Assembly: GCA_025201845.1 (NCBI GenBank)
Contig: MU603932.1
Span: 235,481-299,480, forward strand
Reading direction: 5' to 3'
Length of the DNA stretch: 64,000 nucleotides
Origin: Martensiomyces pterosporus
Lineage: Eukaryota; Kickxellomycota; Kickxellomycetes; Kickxellales; Kickxellaceae
A program made the position numbers and the translations under genes. Below are positions 62,851 through 64,000 of the stretch, one piece after another. Numbering within the stretch: the first letter of the stretch is position 1; each line of letters begins with the position of its first letter. The notes below the pieces were generated by a model that saw nothing but the letters and a program-made list of their open reading frames with translations, searched no databases and was not told the origin of the DNA.

Positions 62851-63960
62851 TACAGTGGCGAGCAAAACTGAGTCAATAAACTCAAAATGTCACTTCTTTT
62901 GAATATCTCGCTTGTCAAATGACATATTACGATATGCATGGAATATATAATACATAATCATCCTAGCTATAAAACAAAAGTTAGATGACCAAAGATTGGT
63001 GTCATAAATCGCGAAATTTTCAATTTTCAATAAAATATACTTTTTTGGAGAGGTTTTCCCATTTTCACTCTCGCATCTCTCACACTCTTCCCTCAACACA
63101 TATTGCCGCCATTTTATGGTAGTGCTTTGTTGGTACACACTCTGTTTCAAACCTGACCATTTTCCCACCTTGAAGTATATTCCCCGTGACGCAAAGCCCC
63201 GCGCAATAGAAATACTTCGCTCATGGCTTTCAACGCAGAGAGTGGCTGATCAACTGGGAGTTAGCCAATTTACTGTCTTGCTGGAGAGCTAGCTACAGTG
63301 TGGACATTCCTGTAAACTGTGACTGGCACCGGCGCAAGTTGAGCAGATGTGATGACGCTTCATTCAATAGGATGATAATTATTGACACCCACTGCTGCTC
63401 AGCAAACGCCGAAGCAGGACCATCGAATTCATGTGTGTAGAACCACGGTCGCGCACTATCTAAATCCAGTGTTTTGGTTTCATACACCAAGCGCATGAAA
63501 AGTTACATAGTGCAAAGCGTCGGGGGACTTGAGTCGACTTGGTGAAAAAGTACCCCATTTGGACCACCGACGATTGGAAGCGGGTTTTCTTTTCCGAAGA
63601 GACAAATATCAGCCGCTGGGATTCAGATGGTGGGGAGTACTGCTGGCAGCGTCGCGGTGGGAAGCTACGCGACCACTATGATGTGCCAGCGGCTAAGCAT
63701 GGTGGATGTTTTACATAGTCAGGAGCTGCTTCTGCGCGACTAGTCCCGGCTACATTACAATGGTAGAAGCAGCCATGTATGGCAAAGGCAACCATGCTAT
63801 TCTTGCCTCGGATCTTGTCAATTCTCTTGGTTTTTAAAATGAACAATGTTGTTCTGGCGAGGCCCAGTAACAGCTTTGCCGAGGAGCCGCAGCCAGTGTT
63901 GTGCTACCACACCCAAATGGTGGGTCCTGCACACCCGAATAAGTAACTATTGCAGTACTA
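62851..63960 (+). mobile_element. Degenerate Tc1/mariner-like DNA transposon
   Basis: A TA followed by CAGTGGCGAGCAAAA at 62851-62868 resembles a Tc1-type terminus. The coding remnant begins near 63175 with PRAIEILRSWLSTQRVADQL then GVSQFTV, a helix-turn-helix DNA-binding domain. From about 63540 the catalytic part reads TTDDWKRVFFSEETNISRWD followed by SDGGEYCW and, after a frameshift, GYITMVEAAMYGKGNHAILA. Stops and frameshifts break it, so it is inactive. The 62.75-63.17 kb stretch is AT-rich non-coding sequence of the element. The right terminal repeat could not be identified. Confidence 0.7.
63175..63960 (+). pseudogene. Tc1-like transposase remnant
   Basis: The N-terminal HTH (63175-63290) and the DDE domain from 63540 are in different frames and interrupted by stops. 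The first catalytic Asp lies in the WDSDGG segment. About 250 bp between the two parts have no readable protein. The copy is old and cannot encode an intact enzyme. Confidence 0.65.
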
Positions 63961-64000
63961 CAGTGGCCCCAGAAACTGGAAACTTTTTTTTTCATCTCCG
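63959..64000 (+). mobile_element. Possible end of a second Tc1-like element
   Basis: TACAGTGGCCCCAGAAACTG at 63959-63978 shares its first eight bases and its general plan with the terminus at 62851, and in the same orientation. It may be the left end of another element that continues past the window. Confidence 0.35.

Overview
This is a protein-coding stretch of a fungal nuclear genome. Fungal markers are ERG28, TVP18, LCL3, TAH18, SEN34, SAM50 and UMP1. Introns are mostly 90-250 bp, with GTAAGT/GTATGT-type donors and TACTAAC-like branch sites. A two-Cys secreted I78-type inhibitor, a white-type ABCG half-transporter and Tc1 and copia remnants fit an early-diverging (zoopagomycete, Kickxellales/Coemansia-like) fungus. 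The lineage is inference; the fungal assignment is firm. No tRNA, rRNA, snRNA or CRISPR was recognised.

Layout. 1-13 kb: 5' part of SMP3 (-), IWR1 (+), TAH18 (-), a small coiled-coil protein (-), a DinB-like protein (+), SEC61 alpha (-), a sugar transporter (-) and a cytochrome-b5/fatty-acid hydroxylase (-). 13-23 kb: DNA2 (+), an ABCG half-transporter (-), UBC6 (-) and a secreted I78-like inhibitor (-). 22.8-34 kb: one gene (-) for a protein of about 3,704 residues made almost wholly of degenerate acidic Ala/Glu/Ser/Thr/Pro/Val repeats; this is the most unusual object here. 35.5-46 kb: a tail-anchored CBM48 protein (-), PRP22 (-), UMP1 (+), RAD51 (+), a phytanoyl-CoA dioxygenase-like protein (-), a METTL13/EEF1AKMT4-like methyltransferase (-) and SEC61 beta (+). 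46-56 kb: SEN34 (-), SAM50 (+), LCL3 (-), an MiT/TFE-like bHLH factor (-) and ULA1/NAE1 (+). 56-62 kb: a secreted PLC-X-like protein (-), a carboxypeptidase Y-like protein (-), TVP18 (-), ERG28 (+) and a WKF-domain protein (-). From 62.3 kb to the end are decayed copia and Tc1/mariner sequences.

The genes form no single pathway. Themes are ER/secretory function (Sec61 alpha and beta, Ubc6, Erg28, Tvp18, Smp3), ubiquitin and proteasome (Ubc6, Ula1, Ump1), DNA maintenance (Dna2, Rad51) and RNA processing (Prp22, Sen34). I rebuilt 18 introns in 13 genes by eye from reading frame, splice signals and protein family. Three of them appear to be GC-AG introns (donors GCAAGT, GCAAGC, GCAAGT). Several genes have tiny first coding exons (3, 6 and 18 nt). 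All exon joins are inferred and need RNA evidence.
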